Positions 55,204 through 63,013 of a stretch of 64,000 bases of DNA are shown piece by piece (position 1 is the stretch's first letter; each line of letters opens with the position of its first letter). The stretch comes from Bacillus sp. S3. GTDB taxonomy: Bacteria > Bacillota > Bacilli > Bacillales > Cytobacillaceae. Both the position numbers and the translations under genes were made by a program. The stretch spans positions 5,019,501-5,083,500 of the forward strand of contig NZ_CP039727.1 in the NCBI RefSeq assembly GCF_005154805.1, read 5' to 3'. A model generated the notes under the pieces. It was not told where the DNA came from. It ran no database searches and saw nothing but the letters and a program-made list of their open reading frames with translations.

Positions 55204-55849
55204 TATTTTTTCTCCTTTTAAGTTTTGCTATTTCAAATTAAATTCTTTAATAATCTACTAATCTCAAATTTTTCTCGTAATGCTTCCATCCTAAAGAGCT
55301 GCGTTTTAGATTTTGGCTTTTTTAGATTCCCCCCTTACCTTTATGTGGAATTTGTAAGAATGTAGACAAAACAAAAAGCCCCTGGTTTCTCTCAGAAGGC
55401 ACGAATTAAGGGGTACTAAAAACCCATTAGATGCTGTCTTCTAGACTATTGTGATGATGTTAAAATATAATGTATCTCATACATAATTTTAATCAAATAT
55501 TCAATCATTAAAGTTAAGGTTAGCACTATTGAATGATTATTAATGTGATTATTCTTACAAACAGGGTAAATATTCACAAATTGTCGATTTTTGTCTATAG
55601 TTCTTAACGACTATTATGAGGCTTTATTTTAGGGAGGTAAAGTGAAGAATCTTTCCGTGCTTTTTTGACGACGCAACAAATATGTTTTATTGCTGATGAA
55701 CCGCCATCAAACCGCAGGGTAGCTTTTTATGGTATTTCTTATTTTTCGTGCAAAAAAATTCCAGCGGATCTGTCCCCTTGGTCCACTTCAATAAGCGGAG
55801 ACGCAGGGGCGCTTGTATGTAGTGCAGACAATTTTTATTATGAATAGGT
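55204..55849. other. Gap upstream of the chemoreceptor gene, with orphan terminator-like hairpin
   Basis: On the minus strand, ACCCCTT pairs with AGGGGCT, followed by TTTTTGTTTTG, at about 55373-55425. No minus gene precedes it, so it may end a small RNA or act as an attenuator in the chemoreceptor leader. A 60-codon frame at 55665 lacks support. Confidence 0.45.
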
Positions 55850-55965
55850 ATTGTAAAGGCCTTTATTTTTCTGCTATATGATGTTTGTCCAATCGACTTT
55901 TGTCTGCCGAAATATATATGTATAGAGGGATTTTCCTCGAAAAATCAAAAAAGGTGGTGGAAAAT

Positions 55966-56076
55966 ATGGGCTATGGATATGGCGGAGGTTATGGCGGCGG
56001 CAGCAGCTTTGTTTTAATCGTTGTATTGTTCATTCTCCTTATCATTGTAGGAGCTTCTTTTATGGGCGGCTACTGA
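55966..56076 (+). CDS. YjcZ-family sporulation membrane peptide, copy B
   Basis: The 36-aa peptide [14 protein letters not shown] is followed by the same hydrophobic helix as copy A and ends MGGY. The ATG stands behind AAAAAAGGTGGTGG. The stop is followed by the same terminator. Differences to copy A are limited to the Gly/Ser region and three positions in the helix end, as expected for a small structural peptide under selection. Confidence 0.85.
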   Translation: MGYGYGGGYGGGSSFVLIVVLFILLIIVGASFMGGY

Positions 56077-56088
56077 TTTGCTATGAAT

Positions 56089-56118
56089 AAAGGGACAGGC
56101 TAGTTATGCTGTCCCTTT
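56089..56118 (+). terminator. Terminator after YjcZ copy B
   Basis: AAAGGGACAG and CTGTCCCTTT form a perfect ten-base stem, identical to the hairpin in copy A. Confidence 0.87.
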
Positions 56119-56345
56119 GTTTATTGGGTTCCGAGATGACAGGAGCATGAAGTCTACGTCTGAGCCATGAAATATATCTAAGGTTCGATTATTACAGTCG
56201 TTACTTTCCGGCGGCTTTAGGCAAACCATTAATTTTATTTAACAGTATGATTTTTGTCCAAACCCTCCTTGTTTTTGAACGTATACATAGTTAGAAAGGA
56301 CTTTCTAAAACCCATCATCATTTATCTTATGAGAGGAAGGGGAAA

Positions 56346-56729
56346 TTGGTGGAGGAGAACGACCATAAAGGAAAACAAGGTCTACATGGTGAAATGGATC
56401 CTTTTTCAAGATTTCTGTTTGGGAACAGACACCATAGAGAAACTTACAAAGAAGACGAAAATAATTCAGAAGAACAAAGTGAACACTTATCATTTTCCCA
56501 TAACAGATCGAATCGGATCGATCATTGGCTTTTTGGACCTAGGAGAACAGAACAGGACGGTACTCTAAGTAATCAAAATCAAGTAGAGAATCCCCCTAAT
56601 AATTTGGATTTTGAATTGCTTATGGAAACGATCGATATGTTTATCGAAACTTCTAATCAATATAAACCATTATTTAAGAAAATCCCCCTTTTCTTTAATC
56701 AACTTATTAAAGAGTTTAAAACCAAATGA
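56346..56729 (+). CDS. Hypothetical 127-aa acidic/His-rich protein, copy B
   Basis: It has the same length and layout as the protein at 33536, with the TTG start behind GAGGAAGGGG and motifs FSRFLFGNRHHRE and IDHWLFGPRRTEQ. Substitutions are few (for example HEE to QSE near residue 44). Intact frames in both copies suggest function, possibly in sporulation because of the YjcZ neighbour. I cannot name it. Confidence 0.7.
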   Translation: MVEENDHKGKQGLHGEMDPFSRFLFGNRHHRETYKEDENNSEEQSEHLSFSHNRSNRIDHWLFGPRRTEQDGTLSNQNQVENPPNNLDFELLMETIDMFIETSNQYKPLFKKIPLFFNQLIKEFKTK

Positions 56730-56741
56730 TTCTAGAAAACG

Positions 56742-56820
56742 AGAAAACCACCCACTGCCGGGATAAGCAGATGGGTGGGGGCAGTTGCATGGCGAAGTGT
56801 TAGCGGACTTCGCTTTTTTA
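56742..56820 (+). terminator. Terminator region after the 127-aa gene, copy B
   Basis: Hairpins CCACCC/GGGTGG and GAAGTG/GACTTC are followed by GCTTTTTTA, as in copy A. Confidence 0.7.
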
Positions 56821-57025
56821 TTTAGCTGGGATTGGATCCAGAATAATTATTTGCACTTATACCTTAGTATTATTAAATGACAACCTCAAGAATGTTTAAC
56901 CCACTCTTTAAATAATTAGCCAATGGCATTTTAAAAGACTGGCAAAATATCAACATTTAACTGCGATTTTATGAGTAAGGGCCTGAACCCGCTTGCTGTC
57001 ACCTTCTAGACCATGTTCATCCCAT

Positions 57026-57373
57026 TTATCTCCCATAGGTCGCTAATGCTGTTTTTTTACCATGTAAAATTACAGCTTTTACCGCTTTCTTTGCCCACTG
57101 TCTTGACAGATCATCGGTACCACCGGCCTTATAGTGGAAATTTCTAATCAGAAATTCCCCGAAATAACATCTTGCTTTGATTTTACCACTATTAATTTGA
57201 GCCTCTAATGCAGCATCGATCGCTTTACAGGCTGTGTACTCTAACACCCCGTCATAATCCAATAGCCAGTGTTCGTTTGAGACATCACAATCCATAATTG
57301 CTTGGACCACACCATTAATATAATCCCGTTCCCCTTTTTGCAGAATCATCGTTTTAGCCATCATTTTAGCCAT
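57026..57373 (-). CDS. Hypothetical protein, 115 aa
   Basis: The ATG at 57373 follows AAAGGTGG; the frame reaches back to 57403 without a better site. The protein is helical and basic, with ILQKGERDYINGVVQAIMDC, HWLLDYDGVLEYTACKAIDA and KKAVKAVILHGKKTALATYG. No signal peptide or membrane helix is present. I do not recognise the family. Confidence 0.62.
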   Translation of the reverse strand: MAKMMAKTMILQKGERDYINGVVQAIMDCDVSNEHWLLDYDGVLEYTACKAIDAALEAQINSGKIKARCYFGEFLIRNFHYKAGGTDDLSRQWAKKAVKAVILHGKKTALATYGR

Positions 57374-57822
57374 TGAAAAACCACCTTTATTGAAATACTT
57401 CATTTATTCTTTAAAGGTCAGCCCATTCTCCTCTATTCTTATAGGAATGTTAAAAAGTGTTCATAATTTGCGGCAGAAATTGTCACAAGTTAGTATCATT
57501 CTATCTGAATCTGTGCCCGGTACCGAAACTTATTTAATGTTGAAACCTATTCATTTACATCAATTGATCCTAATCACATTTCAAGCTGCGTAACGAAAAA
57601 GCAAAAAATTATCTCTGATCTAATAAAAAGAGCTAGGGGGTGCTTAGCTCTTTTTATGGTCAGATTTTACATGAGTTAACGTGATGACAAAAATTTAGTC
57701 TTATATCAAATAAATATATTAGGAATCCCTTTGAAATGGTAATATAGTATCATCTGTATGATATTCCCATAGTTGTTTGAAGAATATTACTACAAGTAAT
57801 TTTTAATAAAGGTGTATAACAT
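57374..57822. other. Gap between two unknown genes
   Basis: Aside from a strong orphan hairpin at 57625-57655, this 449-base region is AT-rich. A plus-strand frame of 67 codons at 57390 starts inside the promoter area of the minus gene and has no family features. Confidence 0.45.
57625..57655. terminator. Orphan palindromic terminator
   Basis: AAAAAGAGCTA and TAGCTCTTTTT form a perfect 11-base stem with a nine-base loop and T runs on both strands. No gene ends just before it on either strand, so it may end an unseen small RNA. Confidence 0.7.
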
Positions 57823-58581
57823 ATGAGTGATGATTTCAAAAGAAAGCTGCCCACTAATAACCCGGGTAAGATGAAGGCATTTTCTGTATCTACTAGAAAA
57901 GTAGACGATAAAAATACCGTTTCAAAAGAAAAACCTAAAAAGAAAATAATTAGTTTAAATAGTAGATTGGGGCTCTGGAGTTACACGGTTGGAGTACTGA
58001 GTCTCGGTTTTACTGTCGGGTATCCTGTTGGAAGTAATAGCACGCCATCAGATTCCGAATTAATCAATCAGGTAAGTTATTATAAAAAAGAAAATCTCAA
58101 GTATAAAAGTGAAAATGAAATCCTTAACGACCAAATAAAACTTAGTAAAAAGGCAAACGATGAAGTAAATGTGAAATTAAAGAATAGTGATTCTGAAAAT
58201 GCAACATTGACTGAACAATTAAATATGGCTAAAAATCAATTACAACAAAAGGAAGAGGAGCTTCAAATAAAAAATAGCAACAATAAAAACACTTCCTTAG
58301 AAAGTCCATCTTCAACCGGTCCAACCTATCAAGAAAGCGAAATCGCATTGAATCAAACAGTTAATTACTTGAATAATGAAGTCTATGTATCAGTTAGTTA
58401 TATTGGGCTAAACACGGCAGACATAACGGTTGGATCAACGGGCTATGATTCTGATAAAAGAAGAAGTTATTCGACAGGCGACCAATTCGTCTATCAAGCA
58501 GCTAGTAAATACGAGATACGAATTACTCATATTAATTCTCGTGAAGATAAAATCAAGGTTCAGGTATCAAAAGTAAAATAA
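57823..58581 (+). CDS. Membrane-anchored coiled-coil protein, unknown function
   Basis: This 252-aa protein has a basic cytoplasmic head (about 45 residues), one membrane helix near residues 51-68 (WSYTVGVLSLGFTVGYPVG), and a coiled coil near residues 78-155 rich in Lys, Asn, Glu and Leu. A Ser/Thr linker leads to a small beta domain (ITVGSTGYDSDKRRSYSTGD) at the end. The layout resembles envelope-linked spacer proteins. AAAGGTG stands ahead of the ATG. No family recognised. Confidence 0.72.
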   Translation: MSDDFKRKLPTNNPGKMKAFSVSTRKVDDKNTVSKEKPKKKIISLNSRLGLWSYTVGVLSLGFTVGYPVGSNSTPSDSELINQVSYYKKENLKYKSENEILNDQIKLSKKANDEVNVKLKNSDSENATLTEQLNMAKNQLQQKEEELQIKNSNNKNTSLESPSSTGPTYQESEIALNQTVNYLNNEVYVSVSYIGLNTADITVGSTGYDSDKRRSYSTGDQFVYQAASKYEIRITHINSREDKIKVQVSKVK

Positions 58582-58623
58582 AGAGTATATCGTACAAAAT
58601 CGCTAACGCGACTTCATCCACGT

Positions 58624-58648
58624 CCCGAGTGAAGCTTATTCACTTGGG
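58624..58648. terminator. Hairpin between converging genes
   Basis: CCCGAGTGAA and TTCACTTGGG form a ten-base stem with one G-T pair. It overlaps the end of the zinc-ribbon gene on the minus strand and follows the coiled-coil gene on the plus strand. Confidence 0.6.
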
Positions 58649-58848
58649 ATATTCCTCGCTCGACATATAGTGCCATTACAAAAAGGACAGACCACTTCCA
58701 CTTCTTCATTTTCTTCCAAATCAAAATGAAACTCTTCAACTCCATATTCAGGAACCTCGTCTTCTTCACCACAATCGATACATTTAAAAATCAACATTTT
58801 TATTTCCTCATTCAAACCAAATGGGTCATCCTTATCTAACGATTCCAT
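58636..58848 (-). CDS. Small zinc-ribbon protein, 70 aa
   Basis: The acidic protein has FKCIDCGEEDEVPE and VVCPFCNGTICRARN, two CxxC knuckles that would bind one zinc ion. About 25 acidic residues lie between or before them. Such small ribbons are common in Bacillus and often bind nucleic acid or protein partners. The exact family is unknown to me. Confidence 0.7.
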   Translation of the reverse strand: MESLDKDDPFGLNEEIKMLIFKCIDCGEEDEVPEYGVEEFHFDLEENEEVEVVCPFCNGTICRARNIPSE

Positions 58849-59061
58849 TCAATCTTCCATAAAATCCGGGTGGTGACAGGCACCCGAATTAAATAAACAG
58901 CTTTATTATTTCTGCATATGTTGTTTTATTTTTAGAATCACAAATTCGAAATTGCCTTTAGAAGCACTCAAGGCATAAGCTAGGGGTTTGCCGCTGCGCT
59001 CGATAAAAAATTATCGATGCGTGACAGACATCTTAAGTTTAATATATAATACTTTTTTAAA
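58849..59061. other. Intergenic region with short repeat and riboswitch promoter
   Basis: It holds GGGTGGTGACAGGCACCCG at 58868, a motif also seen at 33035 and 59768, and the hairpin CGATAA/TTATCG at 59001-59016. No gene is seen. Confidence 0.5.
59021..59050 (+). promoter_or_regulatory. Sigma-A type promoter of the riboswitch transcript
   Basis: GTGACA (59021-59026) and TATAAT (59045-59050) are 18 bases apart, close to the housekeeping consensus. Transcription would start near 59057, just ahead of the riboswitch. Confidence 0.65.
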
Positions 59062-59140
59062 GGCAAACTCACTGAAAGGTGACGACGCAAAGCTATAGGG
59101 GCTTCTGTCATTGGACCTGCCAGCCAGCTACCATCAAATG
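59062..59140 (+). ncRNA. Cyclic di-GMP-I (GEMM) riboswitch
   Basis: The aptamer core is GGCAAACTCACTGAAAGGTG, then GACGCAAAGCTATAGGGGCT, then CTGCCAGCCAGCTACC, in the order typical of GEMM-I: P2 loop GAAA tetraloop, the GACGCAAAGC stretch with the ligand-binding bases, and the P3 receptor. It precedes a 45-codon membrane protein gene by about 20 bases. No clear terminator stem follows, so control may act at the ribosome binding site (GGGG at 59147). A c-di-GMP enzyme is encoded at 50.9 kb. Confidence 0.87.
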
Positions 59141-59158
59141 AAAAAGGGGAATTTTTTG

Positions 59159-59296
59159 ATGTCAAAAAGTATGTGGAACACACCTGAAGAGGTACTGAGA
59201 AAGAAGAAAATGAAGAAGAACCTACTTTATATTTCAATAATACTTGGCACAGTCATACTTAGTGTAGCAGTGACGGTACTCGCGAACTCAATATAG
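59159..59296 (+). CDS. 45-aa membrane protein under c-di-GMP riboswitch control
   Basis: The ATG at 59159 follows AAAAAGGGG. The peptide has a Lys-rich head MSKSMWNTPEEVLRKKKMKK and one membrane helix NLLYISIILGTVILSVAVTV ending in LANSI. The frame upstream to 59111 lies in the riboswitch, so the later start is right. I do not know the family. Its place directly after a c-di-GMP-I aptamer is the best clue to its role. Confidence 0.78.
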   Translation: MSKSMWNTPEEVLRKKKMKKNLLYISIILGTVILSVAVTVLANSI

Positions 59297-59412
59297 AATG
59301 GTGGTGACCGGTATCTTATTGACAGTGAACCGAAATTCACTGGCCCCAGTCATGGCATTCTACAGATAACTGATTGTGGAGTTATCCCTTTTAATTTGGA
59401 ATATTTTTGTTT

Positions 59413-59524
59413 ATAATGGATATATAATAAAGAGAGAAGAGCTGCTAACTCTTCTCTCTTGCAACCTCTACCGTCAGGGTGATGGTTGTCATAGTTAGTT
59501 ATTTGCGAGAACCACCCTTTTGCT
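59413..59524 (+). ncRNA. Putative antisense RNA of small-gene unit, copy B
   Basis: A TATAAT box lies at 59413-59418. A perfect nine-base stem AGAGAAGAG/CTCTTCTCT is at 59434-59458. A terminator-like hairpin AGGGTGATGGTT/AACCACCCTTTT ends near 59524. The RNA of about 100 bases would overlap the last 25 bases of the minus-strand gene that ends at 59499. This convergent, 3'-overlapping layout is that of TxpA/RatA-type type I toxin-antitoxin pairs. Confidence 0.55.
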
Positions 59525-59642
59525 TGCGACGGCGTAGGGCGGTTTTCTTGTTTTCTAGAATGTTTTTCCGAAAGATAAAAGCAGCGGTTTCCCGCATGAC
59601 TCCTTTCAGAATTTCTCGTAGCATTTCAAGAAATGTTTCCAT
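59499..59642 (-). CDS. Small basic protein, 47 aa, toxin-like gene (copy B, intact)
   Basis: The ATG at 59642 follows a very strong GGGGAGGAGGTGATAATC site. The product METFLEMLREILKGVMRE is an amphipathic helix followed by TAAFIFRKNILENKKTALRR and a basic end KQKGGSRK. The frame is open further up to 59711 but without a ribosome binding site. The 5' leader, coding part and 3' antisense RNA are shared with copy A at 31.2-33.0 kb. The sequence does not resemble known BsrG or TxpA toxins, so toxicity is inferred from layout only. Confidence 0.65.
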   Translation of the reverse strand: METFLEMLREILKGVMRETAAFIFRKNILENKKTALRRRKQKGGSRK

Positions 59643-59800
59643 GATTATCACCTCCTCCCCGAAAAGGAAAGAAGAGCGACAACCAACCACCCTAACAATA
59701 TTCAGTTGCAACCCTATTCTATCATTTTCCGCAAATATAAAAACCTATCAATCTTCGACAAAATTCGAGTGGTGACAGGCACCGGTATTTACCCCCATGA

Positions 59801-59835
59801 TAAAAGGCTAAACCAATAAGAAATTGGTTTAGCCT
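59801..59835 (-). terminator. Terminator after the TPR-DUF218 gene
   Basis: AGGCTAAACCAAT and ATTGGTTTAGCCT form a perfect 13-base stem with TTTTAT behind on the minus strand, eight bases past the stop. Confidence 0.88.
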
Positions 59836-59842
59836 TGTTAGG

Positions 59843-60985
59843 TTAGCGCTGCTTACCCGGGTATTGCCAAACACCCGAAGCTCTTATTAGGTCGCGATAA
59901 ATGACCAGTGTTTCGTCTTTGGTAACGTTGTGGGCATCTTCGACGGTTGGGTAGTCCAGGTAAACCACATTTGTGAATGCCCGGTTGCTATTTTTTGCAT
60001 TCATTTTATCGTAAAAGTGACTTGCTTCTGTAAAGATCGTGAGTGCTCTTCTCATATGGCTTGCGCTTGTCACGAGCGTGACATCCTTCAAGCCTTCGTT
60101 TTCAAGGATGGCGGTTGAGAAGAAGGCATTTTCAACTGTGTCTGTTGATTTATCCTCTGTTAAAATCCGTTCCGCCTCTATTCCTTTGGAAACGAGCCAT
60201 TCCTTCATTAATTTCGCTTCTGTATTGCCCTGTTTCGGTACACCGCCGGTAACGATGATTTTGGAATTTGGATAGATGTTTGCTGCGGCAAGACCGGCTT
60301 TTAAGCGCTCAATTAATGGCTCTCTCATGGTTCCATCATCCGCTAGTGCATATCCAAGAATCACGATGGCGTGGTTGTTCTGCGGTAAATTTCCTGGAAC
60401 TTCCGTGTTTAATGTGCTTTTCATCATCGTTTCTGTGGCAGAGAATTTTTCAAGATATTCATTGGTTTTGTGGGCATCCAACCGTTTTAAATGGGAGATT
60501 GCCGTTTTATAAGCCTTTTCATCCCCATTTACTTTGGAATAAACCCCGTGTAGCAGCTGCGCGTTATAATTGTCAGGGTCTAAATTCAAGATCTGTTGGT
60601 AGGTCTTTAATGCTTCCGGGATTTTTTTCTGGATGATTTGCGTGGATGCGAGTGAGAATTTGAGATCCACATCATGAGGGTCTAGTTTGACTGCCTCATT
60701 ATAGGCTGCTTCGACTACATCATATTTGCCTTTTAGGGTAATGCCTTTAAAAATTTCTTCTTCCGCCTGTTTAAGGTCGCCGCCATGCCAGTAATAGTAC
60801 ATGGCGATATCTTCTAGCTGATTGATTCGATAGGATGTGGGTTCATCCGTTTTAATTGGGGCAATAACCGGATTCGGATTCGTTTGCTCAGCCGTTTTTA
60901 AATCAGGTGCTGCTAAAGCGGATGATAATGTGATGGTCCCGCATAAAGCAAGGATCAAGCCCAGTTTGCTTTTCATCTTTTTCAT
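59843..60985 (-). CDS. Secreted TPR-DUF218 (YdcF-like) protein
   Basis: This 380-aa protein has a signal peptide (LGLILALCGTITLSSALAA), TPR-like helices in residues 70-190 (DLKFSLASTQIIQKKIPEAL, then TYQQILNLDPDNYNAQLLHG), and a C-terminal DUF218 domain. In the latter AIVILGYAL, IIVTGGVPKQGNTEAKLM, DKSTDTVENAFFS and VTSASHMRRAL match the family pattern. DUF218 proteins such as SanA and YdcF act at the cell envelope, but their reaction is uncertain. The ATG at 60985 follows GAGGAGA; a TTG at 61000 is also open. Confidence 0.85.
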   Translation of the reverse strand: MKKMKSKLGLILALCGTITLSSALAAPDLKTAEQTNPNPVIAPIKTDEPTSYRINQLEDIAMYYYWHGGDLKQAEEEIFKGITLKGKYDVVEAAYNEAVKLDPHDVDLKFSLASTQIIQKKIPEALKTYQQILNLDPDNYNAQLLHGVYSKVNGDEKAYKTAISHLKRLDAHKTNEYLEKFSATETMMKSTLNTEVPGNLPQNNHAIVILGYALADDGTMREPLIERLKAGLAAANIYPNSKIIVTGGVPKQGNTEAKLMKEWLVSKGIEAERILTEDKSTDTVENAFFSTAILENEGLKDVTLVTSASHMRRALTIFTEASHFYDKMNAKNSNRAFTNVVYLDYPTVEDAHNVTKDETLVIYRDLIRASGVWQYPGKQR

Positions 60986-61462
60986 GAAATCTCTCCTCAA
61001 AAAATTTTAGTTTCCATTAATATATGGAGCGGACCGATCTAATTCAATGTCGAACATGATTTCCTTTCACAAACGGAAGCTACGAAGCCGTTAAGATTTG
61101 GTTTGATACGCCCCCTTTCAGTTTAGATTCTCTAGGTGAATGTCTTGGTGGAATATATTGAAAAAGCATAAAGCTTGTTCAAATGGAGAGTGGGATTAGA
61201 TGAAAATTAAGAACAACAACAAAAAGGCAGGGGAGCACGATGAAAAGGCCTGTCCTTCTCAAACGTGCCGCCCTGCCTGATCGAATCAGTAACATGCGTA
61301 TCACTGATTACGGCCAATGAAATGTACCACCTATGACATTCTATTTACCACTTAATGACAAGAAATGTACCAGTAAATGACAAGTTGTTTACCACTATGC
61401 CTTCTGTATAATTAGTGAGCACACCTTCGGGTGTGTCATTATTATTCAGGAGGTATTTTTGT
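60986..61462. other. Gap with GC-rich inverted repeat and IS21 left end
   Basis: GGCAGGGGAGCACG at 61226 faces CGTGCCGCCCTGCC at 61264, a strong hairpin. From about 61304 the IS21 end begins, with four spaced repeats of the type (T/G)TTTACCA or TGTACCA followed by AATGACA at 61323, 61345, 61366 and 61387. No other gene is seen. Confidence 0.55.
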
Positions 61463-63013
61463 ATGATTCATTATCGAAAGATATTGGAATTACATGATGA
61501 GGGTATCAGCCTTAGAGGCATTGCATCAAGTACTGGTCATTCTCGTCAAAAAGTAACAGAGATCATCGGCCTTGCCGAAAAGAAGGGGTTAGTATGTCCG
61601 TTAGAGGAAGAAATGACGGATAAATGGATCGAGGAATTTCTTTTTCCTGAGAAGACATTGGAAGCTTCAGGTCGACACCCCTTGAATTTTGACTATATTC
61701 ATGAAGAGTTGGCAAAGCCCAATGTGACGCTTTCACTTCTCCACCATGAATATGAAGCTGAATGTAGAGCGAATCAAAAGATTCCATACTCTTATCGAAG
61801 TTTTTTGCGTCATTACAGCAAATATGCAGATAAGTACAAAGCTACTTTGCGAATTCGCAGAAAACCAGGTGAAATCATGGAAGTCGATTGGGCGGGTTCT
61901 ACAGCTTTCATCATTGATAGAGATACTGGAGAGAAGGTAAAAGCCTATGTGTTCGTTGCGACCCTACCGTGCAGCCAATTTTCATACGCAGAAGCAAGCT
62001 TGTCTATGGATTCGCATTCATGGATTACACTTCACAATAATGCGTATAAGTATTTCGGTGGCACGACTCAAATTGTAGTTCCAGACAACCTAAAAACGAG
62101 CGTTACGAAGCATACGACCCGTGAATTGATATTAAATCCTGCTTACAAAGAGATGGCGGACTACTACAACACTGTCGTCATGCCGGCGAGAGTGCGTACC
62201 CCGAAAGATAAAGCTAGTGTAGAAGGTTCAGTTGGAGTTATCTCTACCTGGATTATTGCTGCATTAAGAAATATGCATTGCTTCACGATTGATGAATTGA
62301 ACGAAGAGGTTAGGAAGAAACTAGATGAGTTTAATAAAAGACCCTTCACTCGGAAAAAAGGTTCCCGTTTGTCTGCATTTGAAGAAGAGGAGAAATTTGC
62401 GCTTTCTCCCCTCCCAACAGTACCATATAAATTGTCTGAATGGAAAAAGACAACTGTAGCCCCTGACTATCACGTTTCTTTCGATAGCATGTTTTATTCG
62501 GTACCATACGAATATATCAATCGAGAAGTCGAGGTTAGAGTGTCTGATAACCTCATAGAAGTATTTTTTAACCATATGAGAATTGCCTCTCATAAACGAT
62601 TATATGGGAAATTTGGACAGACTGCCACTATTCACGACCATATGCCAGATAATCACAAATTATTCGTTGATCAAACCCCAGAAGCTGCGATTGAATGGGC
62701 AGAAAATATCGGAGAATCAACATTAAGTGTAATTCGATATCTTCTAGATACTTCACAGACAGAGAAGCTAGCCCTACAATCCATATTTTCTTTGAAAAAG
62801 TTTGAGCGTCGTTACACAAAATATGAAATTGAACGTGCTTGTAAAATGGTACTCTCAATGACTAAAAGACCGACGGTCAAAAGTATTCAAACGCTATTGA
62901 AGACCAACAAAAAGAATGACGCAGAACAAGAATTGAAAAGGAAAACAGAAATCAACAAAAACAATTATGGCTTTACACGTGGAGCTTCATATTATGGGGG
63001 AACGGATAAATGA
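61463..63013 (+). CDS. istA: IS21-family transposase IstA
   Basis: This 516-aa DDE transposase has an N-terminal HTH (GISLRGIASSTGHSRQKVTEI) and the catalytic residues in MEVDWAGSTAFII, IVVPDNLKTSV and PKDKASVEGSVGV. The C-terminal beta domain has HVSFDSMFYSVPYEYINREV. The ATG at 61463 has CAGGAGG before it; the frame is open to 61415. All catalytic residues are present and the frame is intact, so the element may be active. Confidence 0.95.
   Translation: MIHYRKILELHDEGISLRGIASSTGHSRQKVTEIIGLAEKKGLVCPLEEEMTDKWIEEFLFPEKTLEASGRHPLNFDYIHEELAKPNVTLSLLHHEYEAECRANQKIPYSYRSFLRHYSKYADKYKATLRIRRKPGEIMEVDWAGSTAFIIDRDTGEKVKAYVFVATLPCSQFSYAEASLSMDSHSWITLHNNAYKYFGGTTQIVVPDNLKTSVTKHTTRELILNPAYKEMADYYNTVVMPARVRTPKDKASVEGSVGVISTWIIAALRNMHCFTIDELNEEVRKKLDEFNKRPFTRKKGSRLSAFEEEEKFALSPLPTVPYKLSEWKKTTVAPDYHVSFDSMFYSVPYEYINREVEVRVSDNLIEVFFNHMRIASHKRLYGKFGQTATIHDHMPDNHKLFVDQTPEAAIEWAENIGESTLSVIRYLLDTSQTEKLALQSIFSLKKFERRYTKYEIERACKMVLSMTKRPTVKSIQTLLKTNKKNDAEQELKRKTEINKNNYGFTRGASYYGGTDK

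Larger units (their letters stand above)
55850..56903 (+). repeat. 1-kb direct duplication, right copy
   Basis: Roughly 95 percent the same as 33051-34095, same direction. It differs by small changes such as a two-codon Gly/Ser difference in the YjcZ peptide and a few substitutions in the 127-aa gene. Confidence 0.9.

Noticed and set aside
55640..55760. Second c-di-GMP riboswitch (contains GACGACGCAA)
   Set aside because: Only this short stretch matches the GEMM core. The GCAAAGC and receptor parts are missing and the following 60-codon frame has no support.
57390..57593. 67-codon plus-strand ORF before the orphan terminator
   Set aside because: It begins in the start region of the minus gene at 57373 without a ribosome binding site. 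A small RNA is more likely than a protein.
58980..59237. 85-codon minus-strand ORF
   Set aside because: It is antisense to the promoter, riboswitch and small membrane gene, which have much better support.
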